Below are positions 10,900 through 23,811 of a stretch of 64,000 nucleotides of DNA, piece by piece (position 1 is the stretch's first letter; each line of letters starts with the position of its first letter). Position numbers and translations under genes: made by a program. The stretch is from Xestospongia muta. Its lineage: Eukaryota > Porifera > Demospongiae > Haplosclerida > Petrosiidae. Under the pieces are notes generated by a model. The model saw only the letters and a program-made list of their open reading frames with translations, ran no database searches and was not told where the DNA came from. The stretch is taken from contig OY848919.1 of assembly GCA_963693285.1 (NCBI GenBank), positions 12,981,639 to 13,045,638 of the forward strand. Direction: 5' to 3'.

Positions 10900-11932
10900 A
10901 TGGATAGAGAAGTCAGTTTCCTACGTTGTTCTAAGGTCAGTCATTCTCCTAGTACACAGTATATATATAAAGTGATCTATATAGCTCAGTAGTTATGTGG
11001 AGTTCAACAAGATGATACATGGACTATAACAGTCTGTACATGGATACAACAGAGGAGAGTCACTCCATACAACATCTACTAGGTACATTACCTGTGTGTG
11101 TCAGTATTACTATGAGATAATAGTACTATATACTGCAGTATATGATCACTTACTGTAGGAAAGGAACATGTACTGAATATAACTTTTATCAGACATTAAC
11201 AATAATGTTGAATCAAGTACTCAAGTATGTTACATGATCACTTGTTTTATAACTGTCTCTCTCTCTCTCCTATCATTGTTGTCTCTGTAGTAATCCTCAT
11301 GTTGAAATACAACATCAAGAACTGTTAACTATATATCAATGGTTTTGTCTTAATAGACCATACACATCACAGGTAATAGTTACTAGTTATATTACTAGTT
11401 ATTATATCTATAGAAGATCAACAACACTAGTGCTCTAAAACCTCAACTATTTCTGACAAAGTCTCGTACACAAAGAGGAGGAGGAGGGGCTAGTAGACCT
11501 CAAACTGCTCCAGCTGCTCTTGGCTATGTAAATACTCCATATATCATCCATACTAGTATATAATATATGTTAATAGTAACTATGATATGTGATAATATAT
11601 AGTGATTGATATGTTAACATTTAACATCATTTATTAGTTAACACTATCTCTCTATAGACCACACCTACATCCTCTTGTAAAACCCCTCTCTGTCCTCCGT
11701 CCACTCCATCTCCTTTATTAGGTTTACATTCACTTATGTCACACGCTCACTACACACCTCACAACGACCACCTACACATTACTAATCTCCTAGTGACTTT
11801 GGACAGATGGAAAGAAGACAGTCAGTACTTAATAGATCAGAAAGAAGAGATACCAGTACTGATAGTACTACAGATAATACTGAACACAGACATACAAGGT
11901 ATAATGATTATAATACTAGTATAGTATATTAC
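10900..11932 (+). pseudogene. Gene P pseudogene, exons 1-5
   Basis: Exon 1 is 10900-10935 and exon 2 10985-11082; exons 3-5 follow to about 11900. Exon 2 contains an in-frame TAA where intact copies have CAA. Exon 5 lacks one G (TTAGGTTT against TTAGGGTTT), a second frameshift. Homology ends near 11932, and exons 6-8 are missing. Clearly inactive as a gene P copy. Confidence 0.85.
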
Positions 11933-13028
11933 TAGTATATCAACTAATGTCCTAGTAGTCAGGACATCAACTGATACAGTTAGATTCATAACAAACAATA
12001 CTGATGAATCCAATTAAAGAATATGGATGAATGCTGTGTAAAAATGGACAGTTATTTTAATATCAGAGGTGTCTATAGCAGTGTGCATTACAACACTTCA
12101 CTACATAAATTGACTTAATTCATTGAAGTATGAAATTTATATGAAAAAAGAAGTAATTTTTATTAATAATAAAAAATTAAATGTTATTATTTTTATGAAC
12201 TAATTTAATTGAATTTCCATTTCAGTTTTTGTCTTGATCATCTGTTTATTAATCTATTGGAAATAATAAAAAATTATCATTGAAGATACAGTTAAGAATT
12301 GTAATTTATTTTATGAAGTGAAAACATACTTGGTACATCACTGATACTAATATATACAAATAATCATACATGTTATTAATATACCCAATAATAAATCTGG
12401 TACTATAGAGACAATGTACCCTTGTCTATTGTTCCAGCTGTAACATGCAAAGTGAACTATGATTCCAAACATGTGGTTATACATTTGTCCACTAATTGTA
12501 TAATTTTATGATCTTATGATTGTACTTAAAACTGTAACAAAGATATAACAAGAATTAATAAAATTTTGGAAAATGCACAAAGCATAGAGATGACAGCAAA
12601 GGTCAGAGTTAGGAATAGCAGTATTATATAGTATAGTAGTTAACCAGTAGAATATCATAGTGACATTTATTCTGAAGCTCTCTTCTTTTTGAAGGGTAAC
12701 TTATCCTTACAAAAAACACGAATGAATGCCTTAGACATAAAAGAACTTAACCAATTCTCAACTATACTTACATAGGAAGCCTTCAGACAAGATGTTAATG
12801 ATTATTTTGTTTCCAGAGTTTTTTTCATAAATTATTCACAAATTGGTGTCTCTCAGAGAAACTACTTCCGAATTTTGTAAAAACCATTACTTTAATTATT
12901 AAACTGCAAGAAATAAGATTTCTAAAAATGGATCTAACAGAACTATAAAAACATAATATCAAGCCATCCCTACACGGGCATGCAGTGTTACTGTCTACCT
13001 GACAGATGGATGTGGACAATTGATACAA
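11933..13028. other. AT-rich intergenic block, 3' of G4
   Basis: No convincing gene. From about 12100 it parallels 2841-3760. Near 12960-13028 it continues, in another frame, the last Y exon of G4, consistent with a frameshifted gene end. Confidence 0.5.
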
Positions 13029-15759
13029 CTATATTATTATATTACCTCTATCGTCTGGCGTAATATAAATCGTCCTTGCAATATCTCCAAATCCTATCCA
13101 TAACAACTCTTTTATATCATTGAGTACGTTGAAATTAGGTCTCCACTTTAGAAAAAATTGGATATACCCATATTTGAGAAGAGGGGATGGACCAATCCTG
13201 AAGTCCTCACATATTTTGAGTTTGAGTTCCTTACAGACACTATCAACTTCTGATTTGTAGGCAGCAATTTGAGCTTTAGCTTCTTCAATGTTGTAATGAT
13301 TGGCAATAACCTCCAAGCAACCAACATTAACTATAGTACATTTCTGTTCTATGACTATGTCTATTACATCATCAAATGATTTAGCATGATATTGTTTTAG
13401 CTCTTGGAAACTTATTCCAAGAAATGTTCTTAAATCTTCTAATGAAGGAATCTTCTTAGCAAAAACACATGCATGTGCAGTAGTATGGAGAAGGTTTCTC
13501 AATTTTGCTCTCATTTTATCAAACACATCCTGATAATTAGGTCCAAGATAAATTTTTTCATAGCCACCTAGCACTATAAATAAATTTTAAATGATAATTA
13601 AATGACTAACTTTCAGTAATTGTAGTAGTAGCTGGAGTGTCAACAACAGTAGTATTCTCTGGAGGCTCTGGAGAAGAGAAAACATCAAATCCTAATTATT
13701 TCTCTAACTCACTTTCTTTTAATGCCATTAAATATTGTTCAGCAATAGCCTTTTCACCGATGACTGGCTTCTTCAGCACATCTATGATCTCCTTTCTCAT
13801 GGCTTTGGGATTGGTATCCAGCCATTTTTCAAACATTGTTAAAGCTTTAATATTATCATCTTTACAATCCACTTCAATATAATTTAGGTCTCTGAGTTTT
13901 AATTTGAGGAGTACACCAAACTTGTACCATTTATAACCAATATCAACATGTTCACATAACTCATCAAGAGTTGGTCTTCCACTCAACATAGCATCAAAAG
14001 TTGCTGTGAATGTTTCATCTGTTAAAAAGAACTCAGATAATATCAATATGGATTATAAAATAATTGTCAACAGCATTCTAGATTTGGATTTATAATTAAA
14101 TATTGTGAAAAGAAGGAAAGGATGAAATAATACTGTATTTGCTGGTTATTAAGTGGATGCACTTGTATCTTCACAGAAAGAAAATATGCACTCAATAAGG
14201 ATACATGCTTAAAAAATAGCCTTGTGGACGATGTCACTTTTCTGGGTGTGGCTCTCACTTGAGCACATGTAGGATATGACTGGTGTTTCTACTGAGTTCT
14301 TGTTTGACAGTGTAATTCGAGGTCATCACTCATCACACAATCTGTTTAGCCATGTTCTTGAACCACCAGCCTTTAATTTTGATTCCCTTCGATGTAGCTG
14401 TCAAAACTCTGCGTGGAGCTGCTCTCCCATTATTGCTTATTAATAATTCATTAGCACTTAATAAAAGAGTTCTGACCAAGATAAATGTGTGCACTTAACA
14501 AACAGTATGTGTTTAATAACCATATGTGCCTAACAACCAGCAAATACAGTATTGTGTAATCCCTACATAATCAGTGCTATCACTTGCCTGATCAAATATT
14601 CACATATTAAAGTTAGTTAGAAATGTAATTCTGGACTAATGCAATCATAACTAACATAATGAAAGGCACTAAAGTGCCGAACCTCGCTGTAGTTTCTAAG
14701 TTATTTATAAATTCTATGCCAGCTTAGGCCCAGCTATGATGTTGTTATTGCAAGAAATTTTATTAACATTCCAGAAGGTGTGGTTATAAAATGGCAAGCT
14801 TTGTCATTCTGTATATGCTCATTAATTGTTGCTTGATTTCTAGCTTTGCCATGTTTGTGAAGCAGTAACTGAATAAGTAATAGTATCATTCAATTCCCAA
14901 GCAAGATTAAGTGCTACTTTCGTGATGAAAAGTTTCTCTGAGTCTTTACATGACCCTTTAAAATCTATCAATATTTCATATACAAAATTTATTGTAACTT
15001 GAAGATGAAACCTTCTTTGGAAACATCCCGTGGTACAAATATAAATCGATATATTATCTATTAGTAGCAGTCTTTTCAGTGCTTGGAGACGTTTCCTGAA
15101 TGCGTTACTTCGCTCCAAGTCCACAAAACATTTTTCAGAACTTTTCTAACAATTACTTCGACCAATGGCCTTCTGTCTTGCTGATCTGTATTCCTCTGAG
15201 ATTGTTTACAACATACTAAAAAATCTCCACGTTAAGTTTTTTACTTTTCGAGAAACGGCACTTGACCTCTGCAGCCTGAAAAAATCTATTAATATTTCAT
15301 ATACAAAATTTATTGTAACTTGAAGATGAAACCTTCTTTAGTAACGTCCCTTGGTACAAATATAAATCGATATATTATCTATCAGTAGCAGTCTTTTCAG
15401 TACTTGGAGACGTTTTCTGAATGCGTTACTTCGCTCCAAGTCCACAAAACATTTTTCAGAACTTTTCTAACGATTACTTCGACCAACGGCCTTCTGTCTT
15501 GCTGATCCGTATTCCTCTGAGATTGTTTACAACATACTAAAAAATCTCCACGTTAAGTTTTTTACTTTTCGAGAAACGGCACTTGACCTCTGCAACCTGA
15601 AAATTCTTTTGCGAGTTTTAAGCTTCTGTTTTCCTTGACGATGTTCTTGACACTACTGTTGTAAAGTCCACATGCTTTTCTATTCGTTGCTAAACGTTGG
15701 TAGCTGCTAATGCTTCGGTTGCCAAGTTATAGCAGTTCAAAAAAACAACTCTGTAACAG

Positions 15760-15791
<32 letters not shown>

Positions 15792-18700
15792 ACTACAGTA
15801 CCCTCGCTATGCGCCCACGCACAGCGAGGTTAAAAATGGTAGAAGCTGATTTATTCATGATGATTACGTACTTGGGTGTGCTTAAAGTAGGTAGTTTTAT
15901 TGTTGTGTACAACAATAATAAAATGATACAAATATATACATATTACTAGCACATGGCTCAGAACTACATGGCATGCTTATTAAAGTAAAAACTACATGTA
16001 CTGAAAGATGATATTATAAAAAACCTCTTAACTCTCTTATTTGTTAAACAGGGAATTTTTACATGTAGCCACATTGAACTATACTTTATTATAGTAACTT
16101 ATTATAATCCCTAAAATCATTTAACATTAGGTGATAATAGACAGCTTATTAAATTATTACATTGAACAAACAAAGAATATATCAATATTATTACCTTGAG
16201 TATCAGACAGTGATATATCAGCTTGAATTGAATCATCTGACTTGACCTGAGGACTTACTTCTAGTGTTTGAGACTGTAGATCTAATAATTAATAAAAGTT
16301 TCAAAATCATTACTTTATTTCTTTAATTAAATATCGTGAAAAGAAGAAAGGATGAAATAATATTGTGTAATTCCTACATAATCAGTGCTATATCACCTAT
16401 TGATCAAATATTCACATATTAAAGTTAGTTAGAAATGTAATTCTGTTTTAAAGCAATCATAACTAACAAAGTGATTGTGGTAGAAGATACTTTAATTCAT
16501 GGTTGTTGTGTGCTTGGTTAAGTAGTAGTTTAATTGTTGTGTATAACAATAAAAATGATATAAATATACATATTGCTAGCACATGGCCTAGAACTGCATG
16601 GCATGCTATTAAGTAAAAACTACATGTACTGAAAGATGATATTTAAAAAAACCTCTGCATGAATTCTCTTATTTGTAGCCACATTGAACTATTCTTTACT
16701 ATAGTAAGTTATTATAATCCCTAAAATCATTTAACATTAGGTGATAATAGACAGCTTACTAAAATTAAATTATTGAACAAACAAAGAACATACTGATATT
16801 ATTACCTTGAGTATCAGACAGTGATATATCAGCTTGAATTGAATCATCTGACTCAACCTGAGGACTTACTTCTAGTGTTTGAGACTGTAGATCTAATAAT
16901 TGTTAAAAGTTTCCAAATCATTACTTTATTTCTCTTATACCTTCCATTAATTGACTGATCTTCTCATCTCTTTCCTTTAGTTGTGAAGTTAGCAATGTTA
17001 TTTCATCTTGTAATAGTTCTATATCATCTTGTTTCTCTACTAATACTTTATCAGTAGCTACAGAACATAACCATATATGGTATGTACCACTAACAGTATT
17101 ATAGCTTACCTTCTTTCTCCTTGGTCAACTTCTCAATCTCCACTTGTTTCTCTACTAATACTTTATCAGTAGCTATAGAACATAACCATATATGGTATGT
17201 ACTACTAACAATATTATAGCTTACCTTCTTTCTCCTTGGTCAACTTCTCAATCTCTTCTTGTTTCTCTACTAATACTTTATCAGTAGCTATAGAACATAA
17301 CCATATATGGTATGTACTACTAACAGTAATATAGCTCACCTTCTTTATGTCTGGCTAATTTCTCTATCTCTGAGGTCTTTGCCTTAGTCATTCTGTCTAA
17401 TAGTTTCAGTTTCTCTGTATACATTAGGTACATAGTTATATTTCAATTAATGTACATGTACCTGATAAACTGTCAGTTGATGATTGATCTTGTGGTTGTT
17501 CTCTGTCCATACTGGTAGTATCTAATGTGTAACAGAATATGTTATATAATTATATACGTGACTAGTACCATTTGTTTACCTTCAAGTGGTGATAACTTCA
17601 TTATTTGCTGATCTTTCCCAGGAGATAACTGAACTTCCTGTATATGTTTAGGTATGACTACCTCCTATATATCAACACATTATATAATAGCTATATTATA
17701 CATATCACTTACCTTATCTCTTGTACCTTCATCCATAATAGTGTAATAACCAATTGTGAATTTCATTAATCCAATTCCCCTCAATAGATGAAGACACTTC
17801 TCAACTTCCATCAGTAGAACATCCATTATATGTCGTGGAGCATAGCAGGTTATTGTAATCGAGTTACTTTTCTTAATCATTCTAACTTGAACTCTTTTGG
17901 CAACATCATTGAAGACTGTTACTAACAGATTTCTGATTTGGTCAAGAGAGCATTCATCAGGATCCCATTCAAGAACAAATTCAATAGTCTCACATTTGAG
18001 AAGAGAAGATGGACCCATTGTAAAGTTCTCATTTACACACACACTTAGTTTGACCTCTGCACAGAACTTATCTACTATTGACTTGTAGGATGAGATATGA
18101 GGTTTTGCTGTTTTTATGTCATAATGTTCAACAATAACCTCAAAGGAGCAGATGTCAATAATGGTACATTTCTTTTCCATTATATCCATGACATCATCAA
18201 ATGATCCAGCTATATCTAGTTGAGGTTCTAGCTCTCTGAAATATCTTCGCAGATATGTTTTGAGTAATCTTAGTGAAGGAATACTCTTAGCAATGAGAGG
18301 TATAACAGTATCAATAAGATCTCTAAATGTCACTTTCATCTGAACAAAACTGTACTGATAAGTATGGAGCTCTGTTATATCACCTGATATTATAATATTG
18401 GTATATTATATGAAAATAATGAAAAGACTAACTTTGAGTAGTAGTAGTTGTAGTATATAGTGTGGGAGTAGCAAGAGCATCCTTAGTAATAACTATAAAT
18501 AATAACAATGAATTAATACATATATATATAGTACACAGTCTTACTTGATTGGTTTGGAGGTGATTGAGGAAATATTGAGTCTATAGAAATTCTATAATTT
18601 AAACAAACTATATATTATAAACACTTACCATATTCTTCAAGTATATCATTTGCTACACGTACTGTCTCTTCTGATTGTAATAAGACAGTACTAAATACTC

Positions 18701-21700
18701 TCAATTGGTTAGGATCATCAGATACAGTACTAGATAGTGCTCTCAATGGACCATCAGCTAATGATCCTCTTGAACTCTCCACTACATCAAATATTTCCTT
18801 AGAGATGACTCCCTCTGTATATAACGTCTGAACTATCTCCACTGGAAGAGTGAGCTTTGACAATATTTCAGAGTGATGTTGTAGTATCTGAATGACAACC
18901 TCTTTTTGGACTGTTTTATGAAGAAAAGACAATCATATCAAATTAAGTTTTAAATATAATTTGTTCTATACTCACTTTCTCTTAAACCTTTCATATATTT
19001 CTCAGCTAGTACACTTTCATTGATGACTGGATTGAGTAGTGTGTCTATGATCTCTCTTCTTGTAGGATTGGGACTAGTACTCAGCCACAATTCAAACATC
19101 TTTAAAACTTTACTATCATCATCTTTGTACTGCTGATCAATATTATCTAGATCACCACTAGTATCTAACTTGAGGAGTTCACCAAACTTGTACCACTTAG
19201 TACTAATAGTGACATGTTGATATAACTCATCAACAGTTGGTTTTCCATTCAAGAAGTCACTAGTTATACCTTGAGGTGAATGAATTTGAACACCTAAATA
19301 AACATAATACAAATGAATTATATATTGTGATAACTAACATGTGTTTTTACCTAGATCTTCTGGTAATTTAACACTCACTCCCATTTCCTGAAACTTTTGT
19401 TGAACAGTTGAAGACTTGAGATATTCTACAACATCAGAGAGAACTGAAGGAAACACAACATAAGTCATGATGATACAGTTATCTCTTAATTCACTAAGCA
19501 GAAATGATTCAAAATGGGGAAGATCAGACTCATCAATGAAGTTGGAGAGAGTTTTCTTTTTCCAATGTTCTTCTAGTTTAAAGATAACTCTTGGTAATCC
19601 AATAGGAACTGCAGGTTTTTGTTTAGAATTTTGATGAAAAATAGGTATGATGTCTTTGAAGGTTGCATTACTAATAAGCTTAACGTACAAGTCTTCGTAT
19701 TGCTTAAACTTGCTTGCTATATTTTGATCTTCAGCTAATTCACTGATTTCCTTTAATAGGACATAATTAAGATAACCATAAAAATCATGTCGGTGCAAAA
19801 AAAGGAATAGGTCATCCATATTGCTAATTTTACAAAGCTCTTGTTGATATTTCTTCACCTCTTTCATCTTAGAATTCCATTTTGTACGACTGTGAAAAGA
19901 TAATTTTTGATCGATCAGCAATATCACATTACTCAGTTCAATTTCTTTTTCCAGAAGTGAACATTTGACTGCTATTGATAACTTTTGAAACATTCTCTGT
20001 AGTTTACAAGCTATTTGCTCCAAATCGTTCGTTTCATCAATTTTTTGAAGTAAGTCAGTTAATAAATCTACAAAAAACACAATTACCACACATTATTATT
20101 ACCTCATTAAGATGGAAATTAATAATTTCATAATTAAATAATTAGTGTTTGAGCATTTCAAGGAAGTCATTACCAGAATGTCTAATCCTATAATGTCTAA
20201 CAAGATTCCCTTGTGTATGGTTTGCTACCTGGGAAGTCAAGAGACATATATAATCGATTTTTATGTGCAGAAGCCATAAAATGTGATCTTCACATATTTC
20301 CTGTAGAGATCATGTCTGATTTTGAGCTTCCATTAGTGCAATCATTTGAGCTTCAGTTTCATGATGCTTGTATTATTCATGACTGCTACTTTTTAATTTT
20401 CACAGTGTCTGTGGAGAAAGAACAGAGTCTTGGAATAGTGGAAGAGTACAAAGAAGATGGATGTATCAGGCAATTTATACAAAAGAGTGCAGCCATTGCT
20501 TTGTACCATCCAATTTTGTTCAAGTTGCTTGGGATGGATTAAAAGCTGAAATATCAGATGATGACAAGGTGAAGAGCTACTCAGAATAGTTTGACCAAAC
20601 CTGGATGAATGGTCAGTTAGACCCCATATGTGGAACTACTTTACACACAATGGCCCCAGAACCAACAACCATTTAGAAGGATGACACAATAGATTAAAAA
20701 GAATTGCAAGAAAGGCACATCCTAACTTCTATGAAATGCTTGAACTCTTTCAGAAAGAACAAGCTGCTACTGAAGTCACTGTTCTAGAGCTATAGGTAAG
20801 AGGATTACATAAAGCTAAAAGATGAAAGATAGTCCAAAGAGCAGATAAGATAAAATTGCTAAAAGATGAGCTTACTAATGAAAACAGAAGCATTGACTTG
20901 TACATTTCTGCAATTAGACACTGTGTTATTTGTTTCGTTTGATTTTTAAATAAACTTTTTCAAATTAGATAGCTAATTACAATCAATTCATTATCACATA
21001 GTTATCACGTGTTAGACATTATGGGATTAGACATTCTGGGATGTTTCCTTTCAAGGCTACCTAACAAAAATGTGAAAAGTTCATCAGAATCACTACCTCA
21101 AAAATGTAAAAGATGTGTTAATGGCAAAACAATTTTATTAAGTGAGATATCATTCTGAAACTGTTTTGAACCTTTTCAATATCCACCATTTTGTCATACA
21201 TAGGGGTGTGGTCTATAAACTACCTTCATTTTTCATTTTCATTTTTTACAATGATTGCACGTGTGGCTTTGTGTTATTTGTTTGTATAGTTTTGCTAAAG
21301 AATTTAGATATACATACTGTAAGTTTAATAGTAAAAACTCATTATACTGTGAGGATGCCTAATATTATTTCCACAAGATTTTAGTTTAACAGCACACCAA
21401 TTTTTATGTCTTAGAGAGGTCCGTTGACATTGTTGCTTATTGTAAGAAAATTAAGAGAAATTATGTCATTGTTTTAAAGCTGTTGTATTGAATAAGACAT
21501 ATCAATATACACTTACCTGTTGGATTTTCAAATGTAAGTACAGTTTGGTCTGTGGGATGAAATTATAATTATCAACAGCAAAATGTACGTTGTAGAAACA
21601 AATGACTCACCTTGTTCATTAGATATATCTTGTTCTACTACATGTACTGTGTCTACTGATTGTAACAAGACATTTGACTGGTTAGAATCCTCTGGAATAA

Positions 21701-22157
21701 CTTTTTGTAGTACTTGACTGAACGATGTTTCTGTATAAAGTAAAAAATAACAATGCCACTCCACAAGGACCTTCATTACTTAATAACTCAGTTATCTTTG
21801 TTGCAACAAAACCTTCTCCAATTTTGTTGAGAGCATTAGCTAATGACTCCACTGTAGGACCACCACTTTCATTGACCTTGTCGACTCCTTTCAGCCATCG
21901 TGTCAAACACTCGTTAAAACATTTCTCAGGATCATCATTATACTTTGCCTTAATCTCTTCCAGAGTACATGGTAATAGACCCAATTGTAGACCAAGAGGT
22001 AACCATCTGCTCCTAGAGAAACTACTTTCACTGAAAGCATGTACAATATCTTTCAAACAGCCTACTTCTACATAAATAGAAGCAAATAAATTGATCTCCA
22101 GAGGAAAAAATAGAAGCTTTACTTACCTAATTGAACAGGAACGCCCTTTTCGGCCAT
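13029..22157 (-). CDS. G4: DD-halfCARD-X-DD-CARD-Y-coil-DD-Y scaffold protein
   Basis: Twenty-one exons: 22127-22157, 21771-22067, 21611-21730, 21517-21549, 19351-20067, 18976-19293, 18629-18910, 18545-18580, 18433-18492, 17713-18383, 17580-17664, 17462-17521, 17340-17414, 17225-17287, 17110-17172, 16941-17057, 16806-16892, 16195-16281, 13713-14018, 13611-13667 and 13029-13573. The sum is 4110 bases, about 1369 residues, open throughout. Instead of the N domain it starts with MAEKGVPVQL and a death domain; exon 1 plus exon 2 have the same length (328) as an N exon. The second CARD present in G2 is missing, and a linker is joined there instead. The last Y exon has a 2-base insertion relative to G2 and stops early. 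The exon 2 donor (GTCCTT) is weak. Three introns hold mobile DNA. Confidence 0.72.
14133..14549. mobile_element. TA-flanked MITE in a G4 intron
   Basis: Inverted ends CTGTATTTGCTGGTTATTAA and its near complement at 14530-14549, flanked by TA on both sides; 417 bases, no transposase. An empty, paralogous site lies at about 16338-16370, where the same flanks (GATGAAATAA then TTGTGTAAT) are joined by a single TA. That confirms the ends and the TA duplication. Tc1/mariner-type by target site. Confidence 0.88.
14958..15604. repeat. Two-copy tandem repeat, unit about 324 bases
   Basis: 14958-15281 and 15282-15604 are near-identical: both run from AAAATCTAT-AATATTTCATA to GCACTTGACCTCTGCA. A handful of substitutions separate them. 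The duplication is internal to the insertion at 14680-15831. Confidence 0.85.
15759..15787. repeat. (CA)n microsatellite
   Basis: About 14 CA units near the right end of the 1.15 kb insertion. Confidence 0.95.
15840..16892. repeat. Tandem duplication of an acidic linker exon and its intron in G4
   Basis: About 15840-16330 and 16480-16920 are parallel: both contain an 87-base exon (16195-16281; 16806-16892) coding DLQSQTLEVSPQV and the upstream GCTAGCACATGGC stretch. G2 has one such exon (6284-6370). Both copies stay open and in phase. Confidence 0.75.
16941..17287 (-). repeat. Tandemly triplicated coiled-coil exon in G4
   Basis: Exons 17225-17287, 17110-17172 and 16941-17057 all begin ATDKVLVEKQ and their introns share TAGAACATAACCATATATGGTATGT. 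Two encode 21 residues and one 39. G2 has a single copy (6419-6535). Exon duplication with intron lengthens the coiled coil in 21-residue (three-heptad) steps. Confidence 0.8.
20190..20800 (+). mobile_element. Dead MULE-type transposase fragment in a G4 intron
   Basis: Joined frames show a MULE transposase C-terminal half: an acidic DFELPLVQSFE, a HDCYF-type C/H motif, and MWNYF followed by PRTNNHLEG and a region with NRLKRIARKAHPNFYEMLEL. The W expected after LEG is TGA, and other frameshifts are present. The element is antisense to G4 and inside an intron of about 1.45 kb. Terminal repeats were not identified. A near-identical copy lies at 53300-53910 with the same TGA, so it died before the region was duplicated. 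Confidence 0.8.
21771..22067 (-). other. N-terminal death domain of G4
   Basis: Residues follow a death-domain pattern: WLPLGLQLGL, TLEEIKAKY, CFNECLTRWLKG and GPTVESLANALNKIG. It is unlike the other death domains in this window and is used as the first domain, replacing N. Confidence 0.7.
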
Positions 22158-22192
22158 AGTGCAGAGTAGATGAAGAAGGGTGGGGCCCATAA

Positions 22193-22252
22193 AATCTGCG
22201 CATGCTCAAGAACCTAATTAGGGTGGAGCTTATTTGCAGTTTTTGCAGATAC
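22193..22252. promoter_or_regulatory. Promoter module copy 4 (G4)
   Basis: ATCTGCGCATGCTCAAG, AATTAGGGTGGAGCTTATT and TTTTTGCAGATACA, 36 bases upstream of the G4 start. On the plus side an ATG with a gene-P-like exon 1 follows but is altered (MEKQVNIVSYV) and lacks exon 2. Confidence 0.65.
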
Positions 22253-22573
22253 AATGGAGAAACAAGTTAATATAGTTTCCTACGTTGTTCTGTGGTCATT
22301 CATTCTCCTAATACACTACAAGCACCTTCAAGAACTATAGATACTTCAGTCAACATTGGGCACCACAGACACTATGGGTATCATTGGTATTCATTTTATA
22401 GAAAAATATTTTCAAAATTAGCAAAACTATTGTTATCACAATGTACACAATAATATATAGTCTAAACTAATCAGCATGGAATGTGTAGAAGTCAATGTTT
22501 AACTTATAATAACTTCTATATCTAAATGGATTAAATAAGATATATAATAACCTTGTTTTATAGGTTGACACTA
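22253..22573. other. Intergenic, gene P exon-1 remnant then AT-rich
   Basis: Starts with a diverged gene P exon 1 and continues with sequence shared only with 41327-41870 (CACCACAGACACTAT...GGTATCATTGGTATTCATTTTATAGA). No gene seen. Confidence 0.5.
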
Positions 22574-23811
22574 TTAGTTACTATCAAGTGATGAATCAGA
22601 TCCTTTAGAGTAAGCTTTGCGTTTACTGGATGACCAATGTCCATCAGAATTACTGTCTTCTGATCTTTGTCTCTTGTGTCCTGTAATAAAATAAATATAC
22701 AAGTTGATAGAAGCTATTATAATACCTTTAAGTTCTTTGGGTCTTCTTTTTAGTTTTCCTTTCTTTGTGTAATGTCTCCCTCCTGCTGGTTCCTTTCCAT
22801 ATCTACTTGATGACCTTGAGTCTTCATCAGATGATGTACTGTGATCATAGGCTTGTTGTTTCTGGTGTGGTATATCTTCATCAGAATTTACTCTTTCAGA
22901 TTTTCTTTTTCCTGTTGAAATTTGGATCTGATACCCTGAAATTATTTCAATAACATACTGTGTTCAGATCTCTGTGGCTCAGCTGGTACCCTTGAGTATT
23001 TCTTTGATGATGTCTCTCCACCTTGATTAATATTTAAAACATAATTTTCTACTTTTTCGGCAACACGATCCTGCCCAACAATTTCATTCCTCATTGCAGC
23101 AATAATAGTGTCCCAAGTCACCTCAGTAGTACGTTGATCAATCCAACATTGTATGACTTCATTCAATTTAATAGAGTTTGGTATGTTGCTCTGTTGGAGA
23201 CTTTGAAGTTTTGCATTAGGCACTCTCAATACTATTCCAATTTGATTCCACAAATAATTGACACAAGTTAACAGTTCAAGAAGTTTAACTGGATCAGGCA
23301 CTGAGTTAAATATACAACCTGTATACAAACACAAGCAAATATAATAGTAACAACTCAAAATATATTCTCAAAATATCAACACAAAGTAGTGAGGTCCTTT
23401 TGAATTTAAATACACACAATAGAGCCAACATGTAGACAGATCTTTCTAAGCTAATTTTCAGTAATTAGAGCATTTGTTGTGGTCCTATAAAAACATATAT
23501 TTAGTGCACTTTGTACAAGGTACATGGAAAATTTGTGAGAGTTTAATTTGGTAATTTTCTTAATTTATATTAATAGGATACATATTTAAAGCTTGATAAA
23601 GTGATCATTATGATTATTCCAAGTTCACACAAAAGACTATCACTTAACAATTTCATTTCTTTGTATACACGAATATTCTCAGCAGCTACAAATCACTTGC
23701 TATAATTACATAAACTGGGAGCTCAATATAAGTATTTATAATAAATAAATAATAATAAATATCATTTACTTTGTGTACTCTTATAAAGAAATGCTGTACT
23801 TGATGCTCCTT
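22574..23811 (-). CDS. Death domain plus basic serine-rich tail (3' exons of a gene)
   Basis: Exons 23770-23811, 22959-23318, 22726-22935 and 22574-22680 join in phase 1 and end at TAA. They encode a short linker (EGASSTAF), a death domain (KLLELLTCVNYLWNQIGIVL; VIQCWIDQR; WDTIIAAM) and a tail with KRKSERVNSDEDIPHQ, SSDEDSRSS and RQRSEDSNSD. The tail is rich in S, D, K and R and looks like a disordered, phosphorylatable, nuclear-type segment. The same ensemble ends G8 (41878-43059). No promoter module lies between here and 28508, so it may be the 3' part of the ROC-COR transcription unit; no convincing 5' exon joins it, and the ROC-COR frame stops at 24149. Confidence 0.6.

Larger units (their letters stand above)
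14680..15831. mobile_element. 1.15 kb insertion with inverted ends and inner tandem repeat
   Basis: It begins AACCTCGCTGT and ends ACAGCGAGGTT (exact inverse). The paralogous intron at about 16440-16500 lacks the whole block. Close to the right end is a second, internal hairpin (CCTCGCT...AGCGAGG). GC content and codon look differ from the host intron. No transposase was recognised; an open frame at 14840-15124 on the minus strand has no family that I know. Confidence 0.7.

Noticed and set aside
14840..15124. Minus-strand frame of 94 codons as a host gene
   Set aside because: It lies wholly inside a mobile insertion and matches nothing known to me.
20213..20542. A small plus-strand protein-coding gene
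   Set aside because: It is one frame of a broken MULE transposase; the family match continues in other frames and has stops.
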